From Oryzias latipes (Eukaryota > Chordata > Actinopteri > Beloniformes > Adrianichthyidae): a stretch of 64,000 bases of DNA. Location of the stretch: assembly GCF_002234675.1 (NCBI RefSeq), contig NC_019864.2:10626129-10690128 (forward strand). The letters run 5' to 3'. The notes under the pieces are model-generated. The model saw nothing but the letters and a program-made list of their open reading frames with translations. It was not told the origin of the DNA and did no database searches. The position numbers and the translations under genes were made by a program. Of the stretch, positions 1-12,312 are shown one piece after another (position 1 is the stretch's first letter; each line of letters opens with the position of its first letter).

Positions 1-347
1 GGTTTACACTTTTATTTTGAAGTTTGAATGATGTCTATTACAAAAAAAACATAAGAAAAAACAGACATTTATACAACACTAGCAGTTTTCCACAAAGTAT
101 TGAAATGTTTAGATTTATTCTTTTACTGATGTCATTATTTCTAATTTACATGACACTGCATCTATGTAACATTTCCTTCCTGTTCTTTTAAACTTCTCCA
201 GACGTTTTCGCTGCTTTTAATGACTACATTTTTGAATCTTGGAATATTATATCAATTCAGAAAACCTTCACAGTTACATATATTTGACTGAAAAATCCTT
301 TGTTTCCTTGGATTTTCAGAACATTGGCTGAGAGGGATCATTCAAGG
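1..347 (-). other. foxp2: 3' untranslated region of the FOXP gene
   Basis: AT-rich stretch directly after the stop codon (TGA at 350-348 on the minus strand). It contains AATAAA on the minus strand at 111-116 and another near 12-17. The first would give a 3' UTR of about 240-260 bases. Confidence 0.5.
111..116 (-). other. Poly(A) signal AATAAA (FOXP gene)
   Basis: Minus-strand AATAAA about 235 bases after the stop codon; best-placed signal for this gene, though a second lies near the window edge. Confidence 0.45.
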
Positions 348-3300
348 TCACAGTTGCTTGTCATCGTTTCCTTTTGCGCTGTCCTGCTGGCTGATGGATT
401 TTACCACCGTCAACAGACATTCTTGGTCGTTCAGCTCATCTTCTTCATTGAATAAATCCCTGCAAGAATTCAGAACTCAAATATTACTGTCAGGATCAGT
501 AAATTTGCCGCTCGAGATCACAAATAAGCCAACTCACTGCTGGTTTTGCTTCCTGAGGCTGCTGTCATGTGCAGCTCTCTGCTCCTGTAAGTGGCGCTTC
601 GAGGTGCCGCTCAGACTCAGCTTCCTGAATCTGGGCAGCGACGCCTGTTCCATCGAAGCCTGCAGAGGACTTGAACGCTTTAGGTTAATTTGTTCTTCAA
701 AATGCAGGAAATCCATCATAAAGATACATTATGAGTCATGACCAGAACAGTTGACTCTATCAGCTGAACACTTTTTGAGCAAGAATCTGACATATTTACA
801 CTGCAGAACATTAGATCTACACAGCCCTTTTAAAAAGTTACTAAAATTGATTTTCACCTGTAAGCTGGGGTGCAAATCTTTCCCAAAGGTTGATTTGGAG
901 GAGACGGTTTTCATCAGTGATGCACTTCTGCAGAAAAAACAGGGATATCTGAACTAGTTACAAAGGAAATAACAGGTAAAACCTTTGCTGATTTTTCAAT
1001 AACTGTAAAGGCTCTATACCATGCTAGGCCTTTTACAGTTAACAATATCCATGTAAATGATAATGTGCAGTGTAACCTTTGGCACACAACTGAGCACTAT
1101 TTGAATGAAGTATGAGTTATTTTCGCAGCTCATTTTCCTACCCAGAAGTAAGGCGTCTCAATCACTGAGGGACCGCCTTTTGCTCCTTGGCGGTGTTTCC
1201 CATTTCATGGCGTCAACCTAGTCGACCTCGGCAGCGTGCCTTCGTTTTGCCCACGAAAACAAACAGCATCCAAACTTTTGCAAAGATGCAAACTTGTGCA
1301 TGTAAAAGAAACGCGTTCTGCCAATCAACGCCAGCTTTGCAGAGAAAATGTGTGTGTTAGCCTGGGGGCGGTGCTGGCAGCGCAGACTCTTCCTGGAAGG
1401 GGCTGTTCTCACTGGTCTACATGACGATGTGAGAACCTTCTTTTTTTATGGGTAGGGAGGGGCTGGAGCTCAGAGTGCAGTTTTTTAGAGGAATTCTCAA
1501 AAATGTGCGTGGCAAATCTGTACAGGTGACCCATAAGAAATTTTAGGATCGTAGACCACCCAGTGAGCCTGTAAAGCAAAAATCTTCATGCATTTTTTTT
1601 TGTGTGCATGCTGCAGACGACAGGTTGTAGTGAACACTTAAACATCACAGGTGGAGTAGGACTAAAGTAGGTGAGACGCAGGCGTGTAGTACAGATGTTT
1701 TTTCCCCCCAAAATCTGCGCACTTAGAGAAGGGGCCCATTAGTGCTGTTCAAGTGAAAGGTGCATGCTCTGTGCATGCAGCCTGGCTGTTAGAAATGAAG
1801 ACATTGGCTCTAATGTATCACCTGTGTGCACAGCATTTGCGCACGGTCAGTAAGGACCCAGTTTGCTGCATAAAGGCCACCGTGCGACAGCATCACCTGT
1901 ACGTCATAAGCGTGTGTAACTTATATTATCCTAACACATACTTCATGATACACTTACCACATGCACAACAATTGTATGTCTCATTTTCATGACATCCCTT
2001 TGAAAACCTCAAAGTACCCGTACGGATCAACTCCCGCACAAGTGCATGTGACTAAGACATTGCAGTCATGTTGGTGAGGTCATGAAACAAATGGGGCCAA
2101 CTGTATAAACTATGTAATGGAACTGCACCCAGTCATTTAAATGTACCTAAACTATTTTTTCATGGAAACATTTTGCATTCTACTAGAGACAACTTTTATG
2201 TTTGCTTTTGACCTGTTTTCTCTGTTAATATCTGTTATAAGTTTTCTATTCTACAATGAATATCCGTATATATATTTATATTGGTAAAGCAAACTGCATT
2301 TCGTTGTTGTGTACTTGTGACATGTGTAATGACAATAAAGTTGAATTCTAATTTTAAAAAGTTGCGTTTAAGTGAAATTTGTCGCTAATTCACTTTTCTT
2401 TGGCAGATTTGGTCCACTAAAATATCAACCAAAACAGGAGCTCAATAACGTTTTCATTTCTTGATAAATGTATGTTGTTTTTTCCTTTAAATGCATACAA
2501 AAAAATATTCAAGAAGGTTTTGTACCCACGTTGAGGAAACTTACAGTGTCAATGTCAATAAATGTTTTCTTTGAATTTCCTTTGCTAGAAAAAAAATTGA
2601 ATGAACCTGCCAAACTTTGTTCTTCTAAATAGAGTTGAAGATTTTCTTATGTTTTTACTTCTCCTTAGGGAAATGTTTAGAATTTGATGAATTTTTATTT
2701 TTACCTGACGTGCAATCCTGAATGATAGACCACACCGAATTTGTGTTTGACTGAAACTGAGTTGTTTCTGGAATCCTTTTCTAGTTTTTTTTTACTGGCA
2801 GTGCAGTGAGGAGCAGGAGTTTTACCCTGTGATCCTCTGCAGCCTCCTCTTCTGGTACTCCGCCTCATCGACCGTCCACACGGCTCCCTTCGTGTTCTCC
2901 ACTCGTACGAAGCACTTGTGAAGGCTTAGGTTGTGGCGGACCGCGTTCTGACCAGAGTAAAAGGAGAGCTCACAGTTTGATCAGACACATTTTGGAGATA
3001 AATGTTGGCAGGTGTGCTACCTTCCAGGTGGCAGCGTTTCTTCTGAAGTAGGCGAATGTCCTTGTGAACCAGTTGTAAATCTCGTTGAGGGTTAACTGCA
3101 TGTCGGATGAATCCATGATAGCCTGTAGATGGAATTAAAGCGTTGCACATTGCAGGATGACTTAAAAGTGGGTTAAGAATTGCAAAGCAAAATTTTTTAT
3201 TTTTACAATATTTAATCTCACATCCTTTGTAATATAGCTGTGTAACGGCTTTTATCTTGAGATACTGTTTTTAAAAGATCAAAACTTAAAAACATGCAAA

Positions 3301-6300
3301 TAGTTGTAACTATGTAAATGCGCGTTTTGAAACAATGCAAGTTTCTATAACCGTTTTCAGGCTCTACATACACAATGTGCGTCAGTTGAACGCATGCTGC
3401 AAATCAAACCTGGTTGAACTTTGACCAATCAGGGACTCAGATTTGGTAGTGATGTTTGGATGGCGTCACTTTCATTTCACGGAAGTGCCAACCGTTTGGA
3501 AATTGATCATAAAGGAGAAATTAATAATTGTGGTTTGTGCCCTGCTTGAGTTCTATGACACCAAGTCTTTCATTTATTGGAATAGAGCTATGAAAGAAAA
3601 AAACCTGAAGGACGATTTGCTTCACTTCGACATTTCACACCAGCTGTAGGTACATGTGCTGGTGCATAAAATCTACAAAACAAGCATTTAGATCTGAGGT
3701 ATAGGGTTAAGTTACCTGTCGAATCAGAGTTGCGTACGTGAACGGCGGCCTGATGTCTGCGCTCCCGTAAAGCTCGTATTCATTTTCTGAAACAAGACGA
3801 TAAAGAAGTTGCGGAGAAATCAAAATCAAACTGCCTTTTAGCTGAAAAGATCTGGTTTTACCTGAAGACAAAGAGAAGATCAGCGGGTGATGAGGACGTC
3901 TGATGGCCCCGGCACTTCCTCTGAGAGTCTGCGTTTCTTCTTTGCTCGTCTTGGCTCGAGCGCCGACAGGACCCAGAGGTTGTGGGGACTCCTGGGCACA
4001 GATTTTTGGTGACTTACAAAGCTGACAGCAAAAGGAACAAAAGGACTGAGAAGAAAAAAAAAAGAAAAAAAAAACCTGGCCAGACATTTTTAACAGGCTG
4101 GAACAAACTGATTTGAATCGCCTCAACTGAGGTGATTCCATGTTTACCCCCCAAAAAAGGAAGGCAATTATTGTTAATTACAGGGTGAAATTGTTTGGTC
4201 AGTGTTGTGATTAGGGCATGATGATTGGAAGATTAACATATGATTAGTTTTCACATAATCACAGCGTGTGGCTTGTCTGAAAACACAATAGGACACATTT
4301 GATGGTCATCTTCATGCAGGAGTGCCTCCAAAACCTGTTTGTCATATAGAGCCAGAGAAATTAGATTTTTCAAGCCTGATATTTCATCTGGTCACTTACA
4401 GCCTGGAAGAAACTTCTCCAGCGGAGAAGAAAATAAAGTTTGAATTAGACATGCATTTGTTTGTAGCGCGTCTACCTGTGGTCCACAAAGCTCCACAGCC
4501 GTTTCAGAGAACTGTGCTTTTAAAGATGGCAGATGAAGGTGAGCCATCATCGCTTGGAGACGTAGCCGTTCTTTGGAAAGCTGGTGGAAGCAGGAAAAGG
4601 ATCAGGCGAAAAGAGGTCATATAATAGCAGTATGTCATAGGAATATTATTTTTAATTCTGAAAAATTTTATATGTTTTGTTTTTAGAAATGTAAAGAGAT
4701 TTTGAAAAATCCAACCATAAATGTTTAAGACCACAAAACCTCACATTATTATTTATTCTAGATTGTTGATTTTCAGGGTGTAACAATTTTTTTGTAATTC
4801 TGACTTTTTCAAAATACATAATGTCACAAGAACAGGCAGATGGCTGCTTCCAACTGCAGCAGGTTTACTGGCTCAGCTAAAAGTCCACAAAGCTAAATCA
4901 AGGTCAGACAGGCAGAGGTCAATAACAAGCATGGGAGCATCAGAGAAGAGACGAGAGTGTCTGGATCCAGGCGAGATTCGGGCAGGTGACAGGCCAACGG
5001 TGTCTGACAAAACAGTAATGCAGGCAGAGTGACACAACCAATACTTCACACTGAGTGAGGCTCAGTGCAGTGCTTAAGTTTACTGTGAGTGATTGCAAAT
5101 GAAAGTCAGGTAGGTTTCCAATGAACTACTGCAGAAATATTCTCCTAGAAAACAACAGTTTTTTTTATTTTGGGTAAAAACGACATCATCATACTTAAAA
5201 GACTGCTGGGAACGCTTTTACAATAGATCCAAATGTGATTGGAGGTGGACTATTACAAACATTTCTGTCACTTTCACTGAGCCCTTCAGGCCTCACCTGA
5301 AGCTGGAGCTGCTGAACCACCTGCATCTGGACTCTGCACTGAGCTGTGCTCCTGTCGTCCAGCGCGTGCTCACTGCTCATGTGCCTGAAACGCATGCAGA
5401 GAAGTCATGATGTGGGCTGAAAAATGTTTCTTCTGTCTGCAAAATGGCCAGCGGAGAGAAGTTTTGTCCACTTTTTCTTTTGCAGATACATCACATGCAT
5501 GCCTGATTTGAAATCATCAATGAGTTCTGCTGTTGCTAAATGCAACACCATTGAATTTTGGTGGAATAACTCTTGCTGTATGTGAGCCTATAGGAAATCT
5601 TGGTGGTAATTTTGAAAATAAAATATATAATTTAGCCTGACTGGTTCATTTAGAACTCATTCATAACTATCTCAGTGGCCTTGTGGTTGAGTGTCTGCCC
5701 TGCAACTGGAAGTTTGAGTTTAAATCCAGGCTGAATCAAAGCAAGGACTCCCTGCTTGACACTTACGGGGTTGGCTTTAGGGGTTAAAGCACCAAATGAT
5801 TACTGTGTGTGTCTGCAGCTCAACGCTCCTCCATGGATCAAATGCAGAGAACAAATTTCAAAAACTTAGGTATGTAACAACTACTGGACTAGCTTTAGGA
5901 ACTGATTCAAATCTGTGTCCTGAGATGCAGCAGCTTTTACTTTCGACAGAAGAAAGAGTAATAAGGAGAAGCAGCTCTGCAATAAACGATATGGTAATGT
6001 TTGAGTTATTAATTATGTTTGCAGTAAAAAATAGAATTGATAAAGACAAATCCATCATTAAGTCCCATAAGTCTTTACTGTCCTCACTTATCCTCTTTTC
6101 CAGCTAAATTGAAATTCATGAACATCACTTACTTGATGAACTGATTGACGTTTCCACAGACAGACTCGCAGCCGGGCCAGTTACACACACCATTAATGAA
6201 GAGTGCAGCTGCTTCATCACCTGAAGTGGTGCTGAACGAGGAGGAAGAGGAGGATGAGGATCCACAGAAGACAGGTAGCAAAATTGCAACAAAGGACTCA

Positions 6301-9300
6301 CATAAAAGTGTCTCTTTTCTCTTTTTAGGTAGCATGACATGACAGGGAAAGGTGGAAAGGTTTGTCGAAAAATAAACGGAGAACTATTTACTTTTGATTT
6401 GGGACATGTACTGTAGTTGTGTAAACTTTTTCTTCGTTAAACCACCTCAGGTGGAGGAACTCAAAGCAAACAAACAATTACACCTTTCCTCCGGGAATTG
6501 GATGTGAAGTCTCAAAAGCAAACAACTCCCACTCGCTGTGAGAGAAAGACAATGTTTGTAGATGACAAGTCTTTCATGTTCACAGAGACAGAGCATCACT
6601 TGAGCGCTGCAGTGACTTTACAACAGAAGGATGATACCGTTCTGCCGCGCCTGACGACAGGGGCTGGTCTCCAGTCAGTCTCCACAAGTCTTTTGCTGAC
6701 ATTGTCTGAGCTGCAGAGTCCTGATTTTCCTTTGTGGTGTTTTTCTCTTCAGTTATTCCAAATGTGAGATCTCTCCATATCTGCTGCATCTCTGCAGCAC
6801 TGAGGCAGCCTAAAAGATGACAGAAAATGTCACAAATGTTCACAGGAGGCAGATGGAAAAGACATAAAAGACAAATCGGATCAATTTTGGGAGATAAAGG
6901 TAAAGAGTGGGTGACCTGCAGGTGGGTTTGGAGCGGCCAGCCTCTGAGTCTGCAGCTGCTGCTGCTGCTGCTGAAGAAGCTGCTGGAAGACCTGCTGATC
7001 TGCAGGCAGCTGCAGGATCAGGAGTGACATGTCGGGATGCAAAATGAGAATAAAGTTCCACAAAACATCCAAAAACTGTTTCAGGAAAGAGAAGGAGAAG
7101 AAAAAGGACTTCAAACAGCCTTGTGTAAAGACAACCAAAAAAATGTTGTGCATTTCTGTTTGGTGGGTGAGGTTGTGGAATAACCAGAACAAAAGTATCA
7201 AAATAGATAAAAACGTTACTCAAATTTAAAAAAAATTACAAACTGAAAATTCTGGGAACGTATCAATTAGAAACTCAGAAGCCAAATGTGTCAATATCCA
7301 TATAATCATAACTTTGTGACATTGTTTTTGGACATTAATGTTTTCTGGTTTTTTTCTTTAATTAGTTTGTGTTTATGTAAATAATAATTATCTGACAAAT
7401 GTTTAAATTAATGTAAAAAATAGAGTAAGATTGGCAGGGGGAAATAATACAGTTTTTCTTCTCCTTTTTAAGCACTTTATCAGTTTATTTTTATCAAGTT
7501 TATTTATCTATTTCATTTTAAGGGTGTTAATAAAAGGAAATTAATCAGAATAAGATTCAAAAACATATACTTTTTATTGTGAAACCACATCGGTCCAAAG
7601 ATTTACTAGTAGTTTGTTACTTTTTTTAGAACAATTTCAAGAAAAACTATGAAGCTGAAGTTTTGCGCTAAAAGTAAAGTCATGACATCAAATTGAACTA
7701 TTCCCTCATGTGTGAGAGGTACAGTGTGTGAATTGTAAGACTGTTCGAAAATTATAAGTACAAAAAAATGTAAAAGAAAACTTTAAAAAGGACAACATCA
7801 TTGAAATAACCATAAAAGGTAACCCTCTAAATAAAAAATAGTAATAAAATAAAATACAATAAAATAAAATAAAATAAAAAGAACTCACCTCTCTTATTTT
7901 CTTGCAGGACTCTTCCTGAAGAAGTTCATTCTGTTCCTGGTATTTCTTGTAAAGCTCCCTCAGATGTTGCTAAACATTTGGGATGGAAATTGTATTGTGA
8001 AGCCATCATTCTTTTTGACACACATTAAAAAAAAACCCCACAAACAATCTGCCTTTTTTGAGCCAACAGTGAAAACATGCTAGTTCAATCTCGGGTGAAG
8101 TTTCCACTTTCTAAACACGACAAAGCGACACAAATACAATAAATATTGTTTTTTTGTTGGCCTAAAGATATTGCTTAAGAAAACACTGACAGTGCAAATT
8201 TGAATATTTAGTGCACATCTACAAAATTATTGCAAAAAAAAAAAAAAAAGTAAAAACAAAAAGCTTTTCATAGTATAATTTTAAAATACATTTATCCAAA
8301 TCATGACATTTATAAACACTAGTTAATTTTATTTTTCTTTTACAAAAGGTCTCGTGAGACATTTAACATATGCTTTGCAACCCCTTAAGAAAAAAATCTT
8401 ATAAAGAAATAATAATTGTAATTTGGGCCTCTCTGGAGGGTATTTTATGTTATTTTCAGCCGAATTAATAAAAGTAAACTGCTTATAATTTTCTATCTGT
8501 TTCATTTATATGAAATATTTATACTGCAACTAACACTACTAACTAACACTACACCAAATGATGAGGCTTAGTCTTGTCAGGCTTAACCTACCTGGTAGAG
8601 CAGGAGGGCTTGCTGCTTGTGGAGGATCAGAGCCTGCAGCTGGTTTGGAGACAGAAGCTGCTTCATCTGCTGAGGAGCCATCACAGACAACAAGGCCTTC
8701 AAGACAAAGAGGCATGTGGTCAACATGAACAACCATTAAGTGTGAATTTTTCCAATTACACTCCAGTGTTGTTAACCTTCTGTGAACATCATCATGCTGA
8801 GTTGTGTCATTGACCCTAAATAAAACGGGAGATAATGGGAGACCTGATTAGCGGCACAATTTCATGCTTGTTGTGGATTTTAATGGGAGTGAACGGCTAT
8901 TAATGAGAGCAAACACTGGCGGAATAATAACTGCTCTGGTTGGGATTGAGCTGCAAAAAGCAGAGGCTACTTCCCTACTGGGACACAAACAGAAAATTCA
9001 CTGCCGCGTAAGTCAAAAAGAAAAGAGAATATCTACAATAAAAAACAAAACAAAAAAAGAAACGCATGTAAAACTGCTGAAAAATTTAATTTTTTGGGGA
9101 GTAGGTTTTCTTGTTATTTAAACAGCATTTATGTTCTTTTACATTTACATAGAATGTTTTAAAATAGAACATAATCGAGAAAAGAATTTCAGCATGTGAT
9201 TAGCATGAAATCATCGTGACTAGGATTGTTAAAAAAATTTTTCAAATATCCCAAAATTCAAGGAAATGTACAAAGAAACTGCTGGATTAAAAGGGTGTTT

Positions 9301-11151
9301 GAATACATTTCAAATACATGGATGTGTGAACTTGAATGAGGGGAAATAATCAAATGGCTGATATGTGTGATAATGTTTATTGAAGTTAGTCAAAAGTGTT
9401 TTTCTGATTAGTATTAATAAACCATCATTTTTCTTTACTTGAGTTGCAATGTGTAGCGAGGATTACTGGATTAATCCACTACATGATGTGAGACTCCTGT
9501 TATTGTTTGAAAGAATACTTTCTGAGGATAATCACCCAGCACTCCATAAAAAATCTGCACTTGTTCTGATCAGAACCAGAATATAACAACAATGCAAAAT
9601 CAAAAAATTAAATAACTCAGTAGGGGGTGGGACGAGATAAGCTCGCTTCTTGCCACTTATTTTCAAGCAATAAACAAAGCTCTACATGACTTTAGTCAAT
9701 AGTCATATTCAATGAATTTGCAAAAATCTTTATTTATAATTATGAGACAAGTATTTTCTTCCTACATTTATGGGAATTTTTCTTTGTTTAAGGTTTTTTA
9801 ATCATTACACTTTGTCATTTCTGTATTGAGTTTGATATTTCTGTTTTATTTTGTGTTGTGTTGTCTACAATCGATGCTTGAAATCAACCTATAAGTCACA
9901 TCAGATGAAAACAATTTAAATCAATAGTCTGCACGGATTTTTTCAATCAATTTTTACCTTAGCTTCATTTAAGTCAAGTTTTAAAACATTACAGAATTAA
10001 GTATTTACTATAAAAGGCAGTTTTTCCATTATTCATATTTTTAAAAAAATGACTGATTTGTGATAACAATTTTAATTTACAGCACAATCTTAAGTGTTTT
10101 TTTGAACAGATTTACATGAACATGCCTCAAACATGTGGTGAACAAATCTTGATGTAGTTTCATCTTTTTTTCACAACATGATGAACAAAGATATTTGTTT
10201 GACAAAGTTAGAATAAACCCTTTTTTTACTATGACTTATTAATATAGGGGTTAGATACAGTCCATCTGTTGTCACATAACTTTAAAGTCTATTTCTTTTG
10301 TTTGAGAGGGTTACAAAGATGAAAAGTTACTTATCTTATGCTCTTTGTCTATTCTATTCTATTCTATTCTATTCTATTCTATTCTATTCTATTCTATTCT
10401 ATTCTATTCTATTCTATAGTGAAATGATCCAAACCAAGCAAAGTAAAACTTACATATGAAATCAAAAAAACAAAAACAAAAAAACTTTTTGTTTGAAAAA
10501 TGTGCACACTTTGTTTAAATGTTCCTCTGTTCTCCGTCAGTTGGTATACCACATATACAATTTTTGACAAATCATAATAAAATGCTAATTTTTTATTTAG
10601 GAAGTGAACCAGAAACTGAATTATGAGCACAAAATGATGGCAAATAAGGAGAAAAATGAAGAAAGAAGAAGCTGATTGTTTGAAAATTATTAAGGTATTT
10701 GCAGTGATCCAGTAAATTAAGGTTACAAGGAAGAAAAGTAAAAGATGAGAACTTAAATTTTGCAATGGTAATGTGGCTTTCTTGTACATGTGTTTGAGCA
10801 AAACTTCACAAACTCTCAAAGTTCTGCTTGTCATTTCCCAACTGAGATTCTAAATGACATTGCATCCATTAACTGTGCTTTCAAGCAGGAGAGTCACAGT
10901 TCTGTCAGAAGAAATCTAAATAAGAGCAAGATAATATATTGATATCCATTTATTTAAAGCTTTAATCTTAAAGGGGAGGGTAGAGGGAAGGAATGAACCT
11001 GTTTTTGGAGGAGGCTTTGCCAGCTTTCAACCCTCAACCCCCTGCAGGAGTCCCCATCAGCCGCTCTCTCTGCTCCCGCGTCTGTGTGGCTGAGCAGGGA
11101 GCTGGCGAGGGTTCGACGGGCCGCCGTGGGACTAAGAGGAGACTCTGGCAT
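348..11151 (-). CDS. foxp2: FOXP2-type forkhead transcription factor, compact divergent copy
   Basis: Fifteen coding exons on the minus strand: 10999-11151, 8592-8696, 7889-7969, 6916-7009, 6600-6809, 6484-6535, 6133-6231, 5297-5384, 4476-4580, 3862-4021, 3716-3786, 3021-3122, 2826-2947, 538-669, 348-459. All phases join, giving 561 residues (human FOXP2 has about 715). Order of parts: N-terminal Q/L-rich region with only six consecutive Q (about residues 126-131); C2H2 finger at 248-271 (C-x4-C-x12-H-x4-H); leucine zipper from [14 protein letters not shown] to [10 protein letters not shown]; forkhead at about 395-481 with [28 protein letters not shown] and [15 protein letters not shown]. Nuclear DNA-binding repressor by family. 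FTRTFAY (not FTRMFAY) favours FOXP2 over FOXP1/4, as do the 7q31-type neighbours. The exon pair 6600-6809 / 6484-6535 and the acceptor at 670 are the least certain. The usual small exon between the first two is not seen. Confidence 0.85.
3350..3660 (+). mobile_element. MADF-domain remnant of a DNA transposon, copy 1
   Basis: Repeat in the intron between two forkhead exons of the FOXP gene. The open frame at 3443-3649 contains [13 protein letters not shown] followed by [20 protein letters not shown], resembling a MADF domain (pattern MEEKLI..V...PELYD......RN.KEKAW). MADF/Myb-like proteins accompany PIF/Harbinger transposases. A second copy lies at 57990-58330. The frame is not a host gene: it has no splice context and its relative is broken. 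Confidence 0.5.
4830..5060. repeat. Probable interspersed repeat in FOXP intron
   Basis: A stretch with GGTCAGACAGGCAGAGGTCA and GGAGCATCAGAGAAGAGACG that resembles a sequence I recognise from many fish genomes. I see no terminal repeats or coding potential here, and cannot name the class. Confidence 0.3.
5670..5800 (+). repeat. tRNA-derived SINE head, degraded
   Basis: GTGGCCTTGTGGTTGAGTGT (A-box-like) followed about 40 bases later by GAGTTTAAATCCAGG (B-box-like). The same layout and wording recur at 14365-14500, so this is an interspersed SINE rather than a tRNA gene. Confidence 0.55.
7831..7880. repeat. AT-rich pentanucleotide microsatellite (AAAAT-type)
   Basis: Runs of AAAAT units directly beside the donor of the 7889-7969 FOXP exon. 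Confidence 0.8.
10351..10416. repeat. (ATTCT)n microsatellite, about 13 units
   Basis: Uninterrupted ATTCT pentanucleotide array in the first coding intron of the FOXP gene. Confidence 0.97.
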
Positions 11152-11164
11152 CTCAGTTCAGCTC
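10999..11164 (-). other. foxp2: First coding exon of the FOXP gene, with start codon and short 5' UTR
   Basis: The start ATG is at 11151. Thirteen bases upstream is a strong acceptor (pyrimidine-rich stretch ending TATAG at 11165), so at least one further non-coding 5' exon must lie at higher coordinates. The 51 residues start [13 protein letters not shown] and end WQSLLQKQ, matching the family pattern in which the N-terminus ends in ARQLLLQQQ before a phase-0 intron. The donor is CAG|GTTCAT. The sequence between start and LLQKQ is poorly conserved. Confidence 0.75.
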
Positions 11165-12312
11165 CTATAGACAATAAGCAACATAAAGAAAAAAGATGTG
11201 AGATTGACATGATAATCCCAGCGGGATGAGGACTTTGTAAAAACTACAAGGTAAAAACAAAACTTTTGTTCTTATTTTAAGAGCTGCTGTTGCCGTTTTG
11301 TGCGGACAAAAAGGAGAATTCAGGAAAAATCAAAGGCTAATTATCCTATGAAGTGAAGCCGGAAAAAAAGATTTCAGAAACGCTTCGGGCACACAGTCAG
11401 ATATTTCTGTAATATTTTGATTTAATCCAGTTCACTTTAAATTCCAGCAGCATTTTGACACTCAAAGCTTTTCATGACAGTTGTACTTTTACTTTCAGAA
11501 ACTCGTGTTTCTGCATTTGTTGTTGACTATGTTTTTAAATAGAGGGTCGCCAAAATATTTATATCTCCAGTCGAGACATGAGGATCCTGTACAAGTTAGG
11601 AGAAAATGAACACTGGAGAAATTAATTCAACCAAGTTATTGTTTATATAAGGACACATGCTGCAAAAATTGAATCTCAGAAAGTAAAAAGAAAAATTGTC
11701 TTATTTTCTGTCTGGCAAGAAAAATGTATCTTATCAAGAAAGTTTTCCAATAGCAAAACTATCTCAGTTTGAGAATTCATGTCTCAGTGATTTAGAATTA
11801 TTTTCTTAAAATAAGAATTTTTGGTAAAACCATTTTTCTTCCCCCATTGGCAGATATTTTTTGCTTATTTAAACAAAACCTGCCATTGGAGAAATAATTT
11901 TTTACTTATTTAAGGGGCCTATTTTGGCAGTACATCCAGAGGTTTTATGCTTAAAAAACGAAATCCAGAAAAACAATTAAAGTCAAATGTAAGTAAACAC
12001 AAAAACTCATTAGGCGTACGTACCGTGACAGAGCAGCCAGAAGGAGCAGGAGCTTGCTAGTAAAGCACGTCTAGACTGATAAAAGGAGCTAAGTGATGGA
12101 CTTCTGTGGCATCCTGCAGAGGGAGGAGTCTTTGTTTCACTCAGTACAATTGAAAGCCAGAATAACACTTCAGATAAAATACAAGATTCAGAGAAATGTG
12201 TCCAAAGGATAATGAAATATATTCTCAGTTTGGAAATGTGGCAAAATAAAAGGTTCAGTCTCTGCAGAGTATGTTGCCATTGTTGAAATAACTTTTATAA
12301 TGAAACAACAAC
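11165..12312. other. Upstream flank of FOXP gene: intron or 5' exon sequence, no coding seen
   Basis: No open frame of interest. Because the first coding exon begins at an acceptor, this stretch should contain intron. A minus-strand candidate for a non-coding exon lies around 12020-12110, ending at a donor-like ACG|GTACGT; this is a guess. An AT-rich interspersed repeat occupies about 11655-11945. Confidence 0.35.
11655..11945. repeat. AT-rich interspersed repeat, possibly a MITE
   Basis: Starts TGCTGCAAAAATTG and ends CTATTTTGGCAGTACA; the ends are weakly inverted (CTGCAAAA versus TTTTGGCAG). The interior has repeated AAGAAAAATNTATC-like and TTATTTTCT-like words typical of an AT-rich fish repeat. 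Confidence 0.35.

Noticed and set aside
2822-2947. FOXP3 identity, because the frame stops right after the forkhead
   Set aside because: The stop falls in a GG|GTAAAA donor at the place where FOXP1/2/4 have an intron. Two downstream exons (538-669, 348-459) restore a FOXP2-like C-terminus in phase, and the neighbours are those of FOXP2, not FOXP3.
10409-10834. 141-residue minus-strand frame in FOXP intron
   Set aside because: AT-rich, hydrophobic by composition, no recognisable domain, and it partly runs out of the ATTCT array.
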